DNA of 64,000 nt from Notamacropus eugenii (GCF_028372415.1 NC_092872.1:391924853-391988852), one strand, 5' to 3'. Numbered from the stretch's first letter, positions 33,362-45,050 are shown. The notes: a model not told the origin generated them from the letters alone. Program-made: numbers and translations.

Positions 33362-33690
33362 CCTAGGGCAGCTAAGTGGTGCAATGAATAGAGCACCAGT
33401 GCAGGAGTCAGGAGGACCTGAGTTCAAATTTCACCTCAGACACTTCACACTCACTAACTGTGTGACCTTGGGCAAGTCACTTAACCCCAATCGCCTCATC
33501 CTGGGTAATCTCCAGTTATCCTGATGAATATCTGGTCACTGGATTCAGATGGCTCTGGAGGAGAAGTGAGGCTGGTGACCTGCACAACCCTCCCTCCCTC
33601 AAAACAAAGTCAAGTGCAAGTCATGTCATTATTTCTCTGATGGCATGGTCTTCTTCGGCAATGAAGGACGAAGACGAACACGAACACACA
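33362..33690 (+). mobile_element. tRNA-headed SINE with the LINE-like tail of 1859-2395 (plus)
   Basis: Head 'GGGCAGCTAAGTGGTGCAAT', core GTGACCTTGGGCAAGTCACT, then 'CATCCTGGGTAATCTCCAGT', CAGATGGCTCTGGAGGAGAA, 'AAGTGCAAGTCATGTCATTA' and GGTCTTCTTCGGCAATGAAG. The 3' half is the tail of the LINE-like element at 1859-2395 and 52206-52776. A short CA run follows. It lies at the edge of an L2 copy. Confidence 0.88.
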
Positions 33691-34740
33691 CACACACGCA
33701 CACACATTAGGTATCTACTATGTGTTAGGCATAGGGCTAAGAGCTGGGAACACAAAGAAAGGTGAAAAACAGTCCTTGCCCTCAAAGAGCTGATGACAGT
33801 GGGGGAGACAACATGGAAACAACTATGCATAAACAAACTATATATAGGATACCCAGGGCAGCTAGGTGGAACATTGAATAGAGTGTTGGGTCTGGAGTCA
33901 GGAAGACTCATTTTTCTGAGTTCTAATCTGGCCATAGGTAGTTCCAAGCTACATGACCCTGGGCAAGTCACTTAATCCTCTTTGCCTCAATTTCCTCATC
34001 TGTAAAATGAGCTGGAAAAGAAAATTGCCTAACTACTCTGGTATCTCTCCCAAGAAAACCCCAAATGGGGTCATAGTTGTATAGAACTGTAAAACGACTA
34101 AGTAATAACACATAAAGGATACAGCATGAGGATAACTATGTATAAATAAACTATATACAGGATATATTTAAAATAATCATTAGAGGTTAGACATTAGATC
34201 ACAAGGCATTGGGAAAGGTTTCCTAAAGTGGGTGATATTTTAGGTGGGACATGAAACAAGGGAAGTCCGGAGGCAGAGATAAACAGAGAAAGTATTCCAG
34301 ACTTGGTGGATAACCAGAACAAATGTCCTGTTAAGAGATTAAGTTTTTTGTTCAAGGAACTAGAAAGAGGCCAGAGTCACTGAATCACAAAATATGTGTT
34401 AGAGAGTAAAGTATAAAGACTGTGAGCAAGTTATAAATGGTTTTGAATTCCAAACATAGGATTTGTGATATCCATTGGAGTTTATGAGTATGTGTGCATA
34501 TTTTGCAGGGGTCGGTGGGGTGGTGGTTATGATGGTGGTCACATAATCAGACCTAAATTTTAGGATAATAACTTTGATAGCTGAGGAGAGGATGGATTAA
34601 AGTGGGGTGAGATTTGTGTCAGAGTGACTAAGCAATAGGCTTTTACAATAGTCCATGCTTGAGGTAATGGGTGCCTATAACAGGAAATGGCCATGTCAGA
34701 GAGAAAATTGTTGAAAGAAAATTCTTTGGGAATAAAGGGT
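33691..34740 (-). mobile_element. L2 LINE fragment (minus), split by a SINE
   Basis: TATGTGTTAGGCATAGGGCT, 'AGTCCTTGCCCTCAAAGAGC', GGGGGAGACAACATGG, then after the SINE 'GGAAAGGTTTCCTAAAGTGG', AGAGATAAACAGAGAAAGTA, GTGGTCACATAATCAGACCT and ACAATAGTCCATGCTTGAGG. The order is that of a minus-strand L2. The SINE splits it at 33846-34115. Confidence 0.75.
33846..34115 (+). mobile_element. Mar-1-like CORE-SINE with RTE-type tail (plus)
   Basis: 'CCAGGGCAGCTAGGTGGAAC', CCCTGGGCAAGTCACTTAAT, TCATCTGTAAAATGAGCTGG, CAAGAAAACCCCAAATGGGG. AGGATAC is repeated on both sides (33846-33852 and 34117-34123), giving a short target duplication within the L2. Confidence 0.88.
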
Positions 34741-37700
34741 CACTGAGTCAAAATAACTTTCAATAATTCCCGCCTTTGGTGTGAACTATACTTATGGAAA
34801 TGACTGGATAATAAAACAAAATATATACATGGTTCAGCACCATATTCAGTCTTGTATTGCACCTTTATGCCCAACTATAACAACCTAATCTTTGTCACTT
34901 GTGCCAGATGAACTTGAGCAAGCATTAGAGCTTATAAACTAGGGGACTTAAACTCATATTAGGAAACAAGCATGTTGTGTATCAAAAATCATAATCCCTT
35001 ATTTCCATCTCTACAATGAAGGTGAATAAACTTACAATCATTATCCCCCAAAGAGACAAACCTTGTTAAATAGGCTCTACAGGTAAACTAAAGAATGTTA
35101 CAGATAAAGTCATTTTATAGAGCACAATGCATACTAAAGAAAAATAAGTAAATATAAATGCCATGAAGCAAAAGAGTAAAGCAATACAATAATGATCATT
35201 AATTTCAAATAACATCAGTCCTCTTTATAACCTGATATAACCCTCTCCCAATGTTCAGTTAATCAGCACATTTCGTCTTGAGACCCAGATGTCCTGTGGA
35301 GTTGTCTGGTCCCTGGAACCCTCCTTCCCTGGACATTCCTAAATAGACGTTGTTCTCAGACAGCTCTGGAGTAGTTTCTTGCCAGTGAAGTTGATTCTCT
35401 GGCTCCAAGTCACCTGCAGAATCCTCAGTGATTCTTCTACAGTCTGTCAGTAATGGTCAGGATTCAATACAATTTAGTGCACCCTTCTAAATTTGTTTTT
35501 CCTTAGGTCATGTGGTGAAAATCAGCTCAAACTTCATAATTCTGATCTTATTAACAATAGATCCTCAAGAAAAACATCAATTTAGTAACCCACAGTTCAC
35601 TTGAAACTTCAGAGGATTTCAGTTAAAACATAGCTCTTGCTATTTCTATCTCCTTTATAATTATCAATGTAATTTTATATTTAAAATCCTTTACCTAATT
35701 CTTAAAATTTATCATAACATGTTCAAGGAATATATGAATACATGCAATATACACATATACATGTATATGTATGTGAATATGTATATATATCTATATACAC
35801 ACATATACATCCATACACAAACACACACATATAACCAGTTATAGTTGACATATATAATCATCAGGTCTTGTTGCTTTCTCAAAACTTTCCACTCTTGCTA
35901 ATTTTCTCTATAGGAATAGGAGATACTTTGAAGAGTTCATTCTTCACATGAATATATAGCTACATGAAAGGAAGAAGCAGGGACATGATTATAACAACAT
36001 CAAAACAGATTCTCTAGGTTAAAGTAAAAGACCATAAAATGACTCAACACAGGTATACAAGAATAAAGCATCTTTAGCTCTGTTTGGGTTCAGTTAAGAG
36101 TCATAGTTAAGTTCAAGGTAAAGTCCCACTTCTTTTTAGTGTGTCAAAGCTTGACTCAGGATTTAACGATAAGGAAAACATTGCTATTCAGGAGGAAGTA
36201 ACTCAATGGGGAAACTAAGTCAAGAGGATATTACCTTTGGCCATGCCAAGGTTGTCTTCTCAGCTTTTCCTAGATGTAGACATCCCATGTGTAATAGTTT
36301 CCAGACTGCACTTTCTCTAGGCATTAAAAAGTATCATTCTTGAATGGTAGACTATTGGACTCATGACAATGCAGACAATCATACTTGAAATCAAAACTCA
36401 AAATAAAATAAGATTACAATCCCACAAAATATTACCTCAAATAACAAAGTTCACTAAATACAACTTAGTGATAAGTTATTATTAATCCTCTCATAGTGTT
36501 GCAATAATGGAGTTTACCAAGCCTTTAAACTCACTCAATATCTTCTTTCCTTTCCTTCTTCTTCTAGAGTTTACACTCATCCTATTATAAAATCTGTCAC
36601 TAGAAATTAAGAAAATAATTATGTTCTGCAATCCCACACATATAGTAAATATAAGATAGTTTAATTAAAATCCTACAAAAAACAACACTGGCCAATTGCT
36701 ATAAACCTCCCAGACTAACAGACACAGCCATCTCTTAAGGTATTTTATATTTACCTCCTAAAGCAAAAATAAATAAGGCTCAAGTTTGTTAAGACAAAAT
36801 TGGTTCAAAATATACCAAATTACAGGCAAACAAGCTTAGATGAAACTCACTCCACATTATAAGTAGGCTGAAAAATTTCATCCCGATTTTGTGCAAAGTC
36901 GGTTTATGTTCCATTTTCTCAGTAGCAATGTTAGCACTTCACAAAAGAGAGCCCATTATAATCAATAAACTAATTTTTAGAGATTTTTGGTAACAATTCC
37001 AAGCTCCCTATAACTTTGTCCCTTAATTTCCTCAAAGAGTGGCACGAATTCTTACTCCCCAGCCTTGTTTACCTTTCCCTGAGGCTTTCCAGATAAGGAT
37101 TAGCTACGGTTTTCCCAGATCCATGTCTCAGCTTTGGAGCCCAGAGCTGGGAATTAATTCAAAGCTGCACATCAAAGAATAACCAGATACAGTTTCTCAT
37201 ATCCCCATCTAGATGAAATCAAGACCCTTGCTCACTTCTCTCCAAACCTCAAAACTCTTTACTTCAGACTACACAACTTTCCTTAACCTTCTACTCATTT
37301 CCTCTTCTAGCTTCTTTAAATGTCTCATTCTTTCTTTTAAACAAAGCTTTTAAAAACCCTGCACCTGTCTTGTTTCTTTAGCATCCTGATCAAACACTTA
37401 CCCTACCAATCATATTGTAGTCTATTCCTTACTCCATGAATTCCTCTCAGTTTTTAGTTACTTCCGGTAGGCTCTCATAGTCAATCTTATTCTTATTATA
37501 TATAGCTGGGGCTGTGCTCAAGCATTGGTTGAAGTGGGAAAAGCTGTTCCTGGTGGCTGGGGGGTGGGGTTCATTGGTATCGGGATGTATAAATATACCT
37601 TTCCATTCCTTAAACCTTTCACCTCTTTCTGTTATCCTCCAGGGCATACTGGTCTTTGTCTTATGAAAATGAGGATATTTTTATTTCAAAGGTTCTCTCA

Positions 37701-38150
37701 GCATGACTGAAAATCAAGCTTTGAATGAACCTCTGATTAGGAACAAAGGTCCCATCTCTTATCTGAATAAAATATGGCTTTTTTCTCCCAGTCTCTACTG
37801 AGCATCATGTCTCAGTTGTGGACTTATCTGTTTGGATAATAGCAAGCTTTTAGGGTTTGATTCCCTAAGAGTACCATTACCTTTATGAATACTGATACTT
37901 CCATGCAAATATATGCAAGGCCTTTACTCAACTGCCCCATCAGCTCTGTACCTTTTCTTTAGTTTTCCTTTCTCCCTTGCACAAATGAAAAAAAATAAAA
38001 ATTTGGACTTTGGGACCTATTTCTCCTTCTTGCCCTGAGTTCTGGGGAGCTAAAGTTTTTGACACTTCACTGCTTAACTCACCTCTGTGGGGAGGAGAGA
38101 TCCACTCTAACCCACTCTCAGGCAATGCTTGAATGAAGGCTTTCAGGGTG
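34741..38150. other. 3.4-kb block, no recognised repeat or gene
   Basis: Even, AT-rich sequence with scattered short open frames and a TA-rich microsatellite (35735-35835). It may be an old LTR-retroelement body on the minus strand, but I see neither LTR ends nor protein motifs in any frame. Confidence 0.35.
35735..35835. repeat. TA/CA-rich microsatellite
   Basis: Irregular ATACATGTATATGTATG-type array followed by CACACA. Confidence 0.85.
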
Positions 38151-39000
38151 GAACAGGCCATCCCACAGATAGATCCAGATGTGAAAACCCCTCAGAAAAC
38201 CAAAAATAAAACAAAACTTCAAGCTGCCTTTGTCCTTTATTGAAAGGAAAATTCTTTGTCTGGAATTTTTACTGTAATTAATGAAGCAAAACCCAGGTTG
38301 AAGAGAATTTGAATTTATTATAAACATGCCTAGGTAACAACATGTTGATGGGTTGATCACTAAAGATCAGTGATGTCTTCAAGGTAGGACCAGCTTTTAT
38401 GGATAATTTTCATAATGAGATAAAGACAATTAAGATAGGTCCATGTCAGCAAAAGAAGCTGGGCCCTTCCATCTCAGCTCCTTTGCAAGGTAGCAAGTGT
38501 GTGAGGATTTGCTGGAGGGGTATACATGTGTTGAAGTAATGTAAATACAAAGATCTTTCTCATTCATTAATATGCCCATATGATCTGCTTAAATCACCTG
38601 GAAGCCTAAGTTATGTGTGATGGGAGGAACTTGCTGAACAGGTGGAACAGAAAGGGTGGAGCAGAACCAGGAGGAAGTGAGTGAGTATGGTCAGGGCAGA
38701 GGAGAGAAGACTCAGGCAGGTGCTAGCAGCAAGGCTCAGGCTTGTGAGTATTTGCTTATGAGAAGACCCTGGCTGAGGGGGCAGAGGCTTGGAAATGGCT
38801 TTGTTCCCTGTAGTGATCGTGTTTATTAACATCTTGGTCACCATGATGGATTTTGCTTTCTGGTTCCGGGATTTGGCTTTCTGGTGTCTAAATAAATGTT
38901 TTTCTTCTGCCTTCTATATGGAGAGTCTTTTATGTTTTGCGATTGAGAACTGTGCCAATATATTCTTAGTCAACACCAGTGTTGTGAATATTGCCTTGAC
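38151..39000 (+). mobile_element. possible LTR-type repeat
   Basis: A block with more GC (38480-38800) leads to 'CTGGTGTCTAAATAAATGTT' (AATAAA near 38890) and TTCTTCTGCC, then TTTTGCGATTGAGAACTGTG. That arrangement looks like the 3' part of an LTR in plus orientation. No end repeats were found. The 111-codon frame at 38789-39124 falls inside and has no recognised content. Confidence 0.3.
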
Positions 39001-39159
39001 GATGCAACAGTCCACAAGTCCAAGTGTGTGGCAAAGAACAGGTAATGCAAAAAACTGCAGACTGACTGTCACTTTAGTCAGCACAGCCTCCTCAAAACTG
39101 ATTGATAATCAGGGCTGGGAATAATGGGTCACTGTGTAAATGAGAGGACATATGTGAGA

Positions 39160-39415
39160 AATATTACGAACGTAAAATCAATAATCTATACATCAAATTG
39201 TATATGGGGTGGTGGGAGAGAAAGCTTGTGGATGACTCCTAGATTGTTAGCCTGGGTGATGGGAGAAATGTAGTACCCTCTATAGAAATAGGGAAGTTAG
39301 GAACAGGAGGTGGTTTTGGGGGACAGATGATGTGTTCAATTCTAGGCATGTCAAGTTTAGTATGTCTATAGATCATTCAGATCAAGATACAGATCAGTAG
39401 CTGCTCTGAATTAGT
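39160..39415 (-). mobile_element. L2 LINE fragment (minus)
   Basis: 'GGATGACTCCTAGATTGTTA', CCTGGGTGATGGGAG, 'AGAAATAGGGAAGTTAGGAA', TTCTAGGCATGTCAAGTTTA and GATCATTCAG are in minus L2 order. The same stretch is seen again near 57030-57170. Confidence 0.7.
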
Positions 39416-40034
39416 AGGAGATTTTTCCCTAGTAACTTTATACACAGATGAACTCTCAGGTGTGGATCAAGAGAAAAAAAAAAATTAAGAAAGCAATTAA
39501 AATTCTCTTTTTCCTCATTAGTCTAGAAAGACCAGGTGAGTGAAAGACCAGTCTCCCTCCACTACAAGAGCTAAAATTTTAATCTATGATCCCAGAAGTA
39601 AAAGAAAGCTAACAGAGACCATTCTTCCTCATCTAACTACTTGAGATCAACAGTATAAAGACATTCACAGAAGACATAAATGGCCCCGGAGTATTATGCT
39701 GCTCCACACTTTTATCATGCTCACACATGTTCCGGATATATTCATGTCCAGTCTTCCCACTGCTGATTTGCATATTTCCAAATGAGTTTTCTCCTTGTTT
39801 ATGGGGGGAAATGTTCTATTGCTCTTTTTTCTTATGATGATATTTTATTAAATTTCCTTTCTTCAAATAGAGTTCTTTTATTAATACAAAGGAAAACATT
39901 ACTGGGGGACCTTGAGATAGTTTTAAAAGAGGTATGTCCACTTAGAACATAGAACCTTTGGCAGCTTTTCTGGGGAACCCACTTGTGAGAAGGAGGTGAC
40001 CCAGGTACCATATATACTATAGTATCAGTTGTAT
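39416..40034. other. no gene or clear repeat seen
   Basis: No recognised signal. Confidence 0.4.
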
Positions 40035-40647
40035 TGTTAAGGTTTAGAGGTGCTGGGACCCTGGAATACTGACACCTGCACCTGCCCAGATTTATTCAAC
40101 TCAAGCCTTCTTTGAGACAAAGAAAAACAAAGATTATCAAAAATCTACCATATTGGCCAGACTCTTAAGAAATTTCAGCATCAGCTAAACTCTTAAGGAA
40201 TCTGAGCATTTGTGACACTTGTGCATCAAATTGAATCTGAGACCCTTAATGGAGGCCAAGATGGATCTTATCTACAGAAAAATTGTGGGAGGGAACTATG
40301 GTTGGCCAAGTAGTGTGGGGTGACTGCAGGAGAGGTCTGGGGAGGATCTTGAGGAAAGTGGCCAGTAGGCTGGGGTAACTAGAGGCCAAGAACCAAGAGA
40401 ATGGGGAAATGGTGGGAAGTAAAAGAAAGCTATCCAGAGATAACAGACAATAGAGGGCTAGACTAGGTTAAGGGTAAGAAAGATTTGGGAAGAGTGATAA
40501 TAGAAGACTCATAGCCTCAGGGGAATGCTGGATCAAGTAGGGAAATTCAAGGAGAGTTCAAGGTGGGGTTTTCCAGGGCAAGTAGACAAATGGAATCCAA
40601 ATTCTTTTGGGGTAAGGAGCAAAGGGCTCAACTTGGGCCCTTACCCA
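40035..40647 (-). mobile_element. solo LTR-like fossil, family B copy 1 (minus)
   Basis: About 610 bp homologous to 54217-54792. Shared landmarks: AAAACAAAGATTATCAAAAA, GACTCTTAAG, 'GAGCATTTGTGACACTTGTG', TGGAGGCCAAGATGG, CCAGAGATAACAGACAA, GAGGGCTAGACTAGGTTAAG. It starts TGTTAAGG and ends near TTACCCA on the plus strand. No target duplication was recognised, so it looks older than its relative. Confidence 0.6.
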
Positions 40648-40689
40648 TCAGCATTATGGTAGGTATTGAAGAGTACAGTACCAGTCACC

Positions 40690-40950
40690 ACAGAATATCA
40701 TAATAGCTTACATTTTCTATAAAACTTTAAGGTTTATAAAATATCTTACATACATTATCTCATTTAAATTGCCATATCAAATCTATGTGGTAGATAGTGG
40801 AGCATTGTGATTCCCATTTGCCAGGTAATGAAATGGAAGTTCAGAAAGATAAATGACTTAGCCAAGGTCCCATTGATAATCTGTGACAGATATAGCACTT
40901 GAAACCAGGTTTTTGGTCCACGCCTGGTGCTCTACCCACTATTCCTTATT
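40690..40950 (-). mobile_element. MIR-type SINE (minus)
   Basis: 'ATTATCTCATTTAAATTGCC', CCATTTGCCAGGTAATGAAA, 'AATGACTTAGCCAAGGTCCC' and GTGCTCTACCCACTATTCC. Confidence 0.75.
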
Positions 40951-42470
40951 ATATCATTGTAGTTTTGCTAGTGAAACAAATCTAAGGAAGAGGAGATCCG
41001 AAAGCACAAAAGTGGGAATGTATAAAGTGTAAATGAAAGGCATTACAGAGCCCATATAGACTGCAAGAGTTAGAGTCTTTTCCAATAGGGAAAGAAGCTG
41101 AAGGGAACAACCATGATATGCCAATTTATTTGGCAAAGCTCAACTTCTAATTAAATCCAACAGATGCCGAAAAACATTATTGAAAAGCTATAACCTTTTA
41201 GTCTGTGAGAAGACTCATGAAAAAGATTCTTGGGATCCCTTTTAAAACTCACAAAGATTAATTACACATAATGAAGCTCAATTATCCCCCATTCAGACAT
41301 TTTTTAGTTTTGGAACTCATTCTTTTCCATAAATTTTATTTGCCTTGATGTTAAATAAAACTCAGCCTTAAAAAAAGATACAGCTTGGGCTTTGGCAAAG
41401 CACAGTTTGGGAGTAAATTAAAGATATTTATCCTTCTACCAGCAGGGCTCTTCATTATTTTTCCCAACACTTCTCTCTCTCTATTCAATGTGCTCCCCCC
41501 ATCCTCCTCCCAATCCAAGCAATTCTGATTTGAGAGCCTTGCAGTAATTGCTTTCTCAGGCTGCTGAAATCTTCATGCCTCTCCTATTTACTTAGCACCT
41601 AGCAAATAGCCAAAAATTTCTTTCCTCAGTCGAGGAGGATTGAAATCTGACACTCCAGAACCCAGAGTGGTGCTGCCAAGAATGCAAAATGTTTGGAAAA
41701 CCTGCTCTGCCAAGCTCAGGAGCCTATTAGAAATGACATAGCTGAAAAGATTGCAATGTGTGGTCCTCTCAAAGCCATCATTTACTCCACCTGAATGCTA
41801 ACAGCCTCTTCCAGAGGGCAGACTTGGCTGCATTAGGGCTTCATTGCTCAAAGCAGAATTCAAGCCGTTCTTTCAAAGCCTTCCCCAGGGTCTGCAACTC
41901 AGCCTTTCAATCAGTGAGAAGCCAATCTATTGAAAGTTGTTTTGGCAAGGGAGATCAGGTCCTTTAGGGACACAGACCCAAATTTCTTAAAAGAGTAGTT
42001 GAAATCCATACTGAAAGAAACTAGATGGTCATTCCTTTCTGGGTTCTGCTTTTGGCTTTCTGGACTTTTTCCTATAGGCCAAAGCAACTTACTAAGCCTA
42101 CAAGTTCTGTCTCTCTCTGGCCTTCTCACATTGGAAGTGCACTCTGCTTTATGGCCCCTTCCTCTGATGTGTCAGTTTCTATCAGAACTGTTTTAAGAAA
42201 AGTGCTTGAGACAGCTACATCTCCTTTTATCTTTCACAACTCTGGACTTTCTCAAACACCACCTTCCTTCTACTAGGACCAGCCCTCTCCTTTCAGCTTT
42301 CTTTTATGTATTTTCTCTCCCTTGGGAATTATAATTTCCTAGAGGGCAAGAACTCTTTCTTTCTAACTGCATTTTTATTTCTACATTTTATTTCTATTTC
42401 TCTCTGTATACCATGTGCAGAGAGAACTGAGACTCTGGGAGGCTGTGGGTTGAAACGGATACAAAAGTAT
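40951..42470. other. repeat-poor island, no exon recognised
   Basis: The longest stretch in the window without microsatellites or an interspersed repeat that I recognise. It includes blocks of mixed composition near 41220-41330 and 41520-41900. Frames of 60-83 codons at 41758-42494 overlap on both strands, lack recognisable domains and are not flanked by convincing splice sites. It could hold non-coding regulatory sequence. Nothing in the sequence alone proves this. Confidence 0.35.
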
Positions 42471-42474
42471 TGGG

Positions 42475-42640
42475 TTTCTTGTCATAGGACCTGAGTTCAA
42501 ATCTAGACTCTGACATTACCTGTATTATTATGGGGAAACAGATTAGCATTTCTGAGTTTAAATTTCTTCATTTCTTAAATGAGAAAATTGGACTGGGTGA
42601 ATTATAAATTCCCTTACAGCTTTAAATCAATAATCCCTAT
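42475..42640 (+). mobile_element. MIR SINE remnant (plus)
   Basis: 'ACCTGAGTTCAAATCTAGAC', AAATTTCTTCATTTCTTAAA, 'TGAGAAAATTGGACTGGGTG'. Confidence 0.65.
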
Positions 42641-42699
42641 GAACAAAACCTAGCCAGGAGTGGTCCTCAGTAATTCCCATTCACTCAAAACAGGAACAG

Positions 42700-42865
42700 A
42701 ACATATACATATTTGCATACACATATACATAAATATATACCTACACATATACATACATGAATACATATATGTGTGTAGGTATATGTATATGTGTGTATAT
42801 ATATCCTTTGAGGGAGGGAGAGAGAGGGAAAGAAGGACAAACAAAAAGAGAGAGAGAGAGAGACA

Positions 42866-42925
<60 letters not shown>

Positions 42926-42948
42926 GAGAGAGGGAGAGAGAGAGATAT
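42700..42948. repeat. TA/CA tract followed by a long (GA)n array
   Basis: TATACATA-type sequence (42700-42803) is followed by an AG/GAGACAGA array (42808-42947), giving a purine strand of about 140 bp. Confidence 0.93.
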
Positions 42949-43111
42949 CACCTTAGAGTGAGCCAGTTATTTGGCAACCTGGAGGCAGCATGAGAACTTG
43001 AAGACTGGGAAAGAATTCCTAAAAGGAGAAAATAAGAGAATAGGGAAAAGTGATGCTCACTACAGACAAGCTTTGACACTTCAAAATTGATGCTAAATGA
43101 CAGTAATATTG

Positions 43112-43288
43112 TGGTAGAAGCACTGATTCTAATAAGAGAGAATCTGGGGTTCAATCCCTACCTCTGACTCTTGCTACCTCTGTGACCTTGGGTAACTTAC
43201 TTATTTTCTTGAACCTCAACTTCCTCATTGACTAAATAAGCAGGTTGGACTAGGTGGTTTTGAAGTTGCTTACATGTCTATATCCATG
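43112..43288 (+). mobile_element. MIR SINE (plus)
   Basis: 'TGGGGTTCAATCCCTACCTC', TGTGACCTTGGGTAACTTAC, TTCCTCATTGACTAAATAAG, 'GTTGGACTAGGTGG'. Confidence 0.75.
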
Positions 43289-43424
43289 CTATAGGGATGA
43301 TGACGATAATTTATATTTTGGTGGCTCTGAAGATTATATTGTGTTTGTGAAACAAGCTAACTTAGGTGGATTTAGTTACTCTGATTTCAAAGGCACAGTT
43401 TGGGACCATTGTGAATCTAACAAA

Positions 43425-43585
43425 GATTCTTAATTTTGAGTGTGTGGTGTATGGTGTATTATGGACTCCTTTGACAGTCTATGTATCCCATATCAGAATA
43501 ATATTTTCAAACTAGTGAAATAGAATGTGTAACAGTATAGAAGAAACCAATTATGTTGAAATAAAGATGCATTTTTCCTATTCAA
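43425..43585 (+). repeat. dispersed repeat remnant, family not named
   Basis: 'GATTCTTAATTTTGAGTGTG', ATTATGGACTCCTTTGACAG, 'CAGAATAATATTTTCAAACT' and GAAACCAATTATGTTGAAAT match, from memory, a common mammalian interspersed repeat ('TTCTTAACC...GTGTCATGGACCCC...'). Confidence 0.4.
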
Positions 43586-43829
43586 GTTCATTGTTGTTGT
43601 TCAATCTTGTCCAACTCACTGTAACCCCATTTGGGGTTTTCTTTGCAAAGATATGGAAATGGTTTGCCATTTTTCTTCTTTAGGCTGTTTTACAGATGAG
43701 GAAACTGAGGCAGACAGGGTTAAGTGACTTGCCCAGGGTCACATAGCTAGTAAATATTTGAAGCCAGATTTGAAGTCAGATTTTCCTGACTCCAGGCCCA
43801 GTGCTCTGTCTACTGCACCAACTGTGATT
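43586..43829 (-). mobile_element. Mar-1-like CORE-SINE with RTE-type tail (minus)
   Basis: The tail comes first, 'ATTGTTGTTGTTCAATCTTG' and ACCCCATTTGGGGTTTTCTT, then TTTTACAGATGAGGAAACTG, GTGACTTGCCCAGGGTCACA and the head TGCTCTGTCTACTGCACCA. Confidence 0.9.
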
Positions 43830-44359
43830 AAGATCCTCTTTTTTTGAACTCTAACTAGTAACTATTCAGGCTTTTTAAATGAAGTTTTTAAATGTTTTTA
43901 AATGAACAGTGCTTTGAAATTGTGGCAAGAACATGACAATTTGCAAATGCTCTAAGAAATATAACTTAGTTTATATGGGCTGCTGGGTTTTGAATATTGT
44001 ATATTGAGTTGATTAGGAGGACAGAAACAAAGATGGCCTCTCTGTGTAGCAGAAACCTAGAAATGGCCAGATGCCTAGTGAGTTGATTGTGCTTCCAGGA
44101 ACCTATTGTAACATTTATCCAGCTAAATGAGGAGTCATCAGCATGAACCACCAGAGACCTGGTGACCTGGGGCATAATGGTTCACATTCATAGAAATCCA
44201 TCCTCTAATAGGCTGAAAGGTGTGCAAGTCCTTCAGGCTTATTGAGAAAAATGCAATGGAACTTACTACCACTATAGCTAATCTAAACCACAGAAACAAT
44301 TCCAGCAGAAAAAGTTAAAACATTAATGAAAATATGCATCTATATTACGTTCTAACTTT
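43830..44359. other. no gene or clear repeat seen
   Basis: A tandem 'TTTTTAAATG' triple (43872-43903) is the only local structure. Confidence 0.4.
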
Positions 44360-44635
44360 TAGGATCCTTATCTCCAGCTCACACGTCACTTCCTACATGA
44401 GATCTTTCCAATGGTTAGAGATATTTCCTCCTTGAAATTATTTCATACTTATTATGTATATATTTTCCGTTTACTTAGTGTATGTATTATTTTTCCCAGC
44501 AGGATGTAAGTGACTTGGTAATAGGAAATATTTTCATTTTTATTCTCTTATGTCCAGTGCCTGGCACATTGCGCTTGCTAAGGGGATGTTTATTGGATTG
44601 AGCTTAATTGAATTTACAATCTTATTTGATATTCA
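44360..44635 (+). mobile_element. L2 LINE 3' end (plus)
   Basis: 'CACGTCACTTCCTACATGAG', AGATCTTTCCAATGG, 'TCCAGTGCCTGGCACATTGC' and GGGATGTTTATTGGATTGA. Confidence 0.7.
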
Positions 44636-44719
44636 TAATTTCCTTCTGATTAAGACAGAAAGGGATTATCATGCTCTGACTTTATGGATAAAGAAAGGGA
44701 GTCCAAAATACATGAAACG

Positions 44720-45050
44720 ATAGAGGCAGCTAGATGGCTCAGTAGTTAGAGACCTTGGTCTAAAGACCCGAGTTCAAATCCGATTTCAGACACTAACTAG
44801 CTTAGTGAGCTTGGACAACTCATTTAATCTCTGTTTGCCTAGGTGGCTCAGTGGATAGAGTATTGGGTTTGGAGTCAGGAAGACCTGAATTTAAATCTAT
44901 TCTCAAGATCTTGTTAGCTATGTGACCCTGGGAAAATCACTTAATCTCTCTTTGCCTTAATTCACTGGAGAAGGAAATGGAAAACCATTCTAGTGTCTTT
45001 GCCAAGAAAACCCCATGAACAGTATGGTCTGTGGACTGAACAGCAAACAT
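44720..45050 (+). mobile_element. two head-to-tail CORE-SINEs (plus)
   Basis: First copy 44725-44838: GAGGCAGCTAGATGGCTCAG, 'GAGTTCAAATCCGATTTCAG', truncated after the core (CATTTAATCTCTGTTTGCCT). Second copy 44839-45050: AGGTGGCTCAGTGGATAGAG, GTGACCCTGGGAAAATCACT and tail TTGCCAAGAAAACCCCATGA. The join replaces the missing tail of copy 1 with the head of copy 2. Confidence 0.85.

Noticed and set aside
38789-39124. 111-codon frame starting MEMALFPVV as a small membrane protein gene
   Set aside because: It spans an LTR-like polyadenylation region (AATAAA) and has no recognisable family.
42660-42993. Frames of 64-98 codons across the GA array
   Set aside because: RE/ER and LS repeats translated from a microsatellite.
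44725-44840. tRNA-like sequence as a tRNA gene
   Set aside because: It is the tRNA-derived head of a CORE-SINE; it continues into the SINE core and cannot fold as an intact tRNA.
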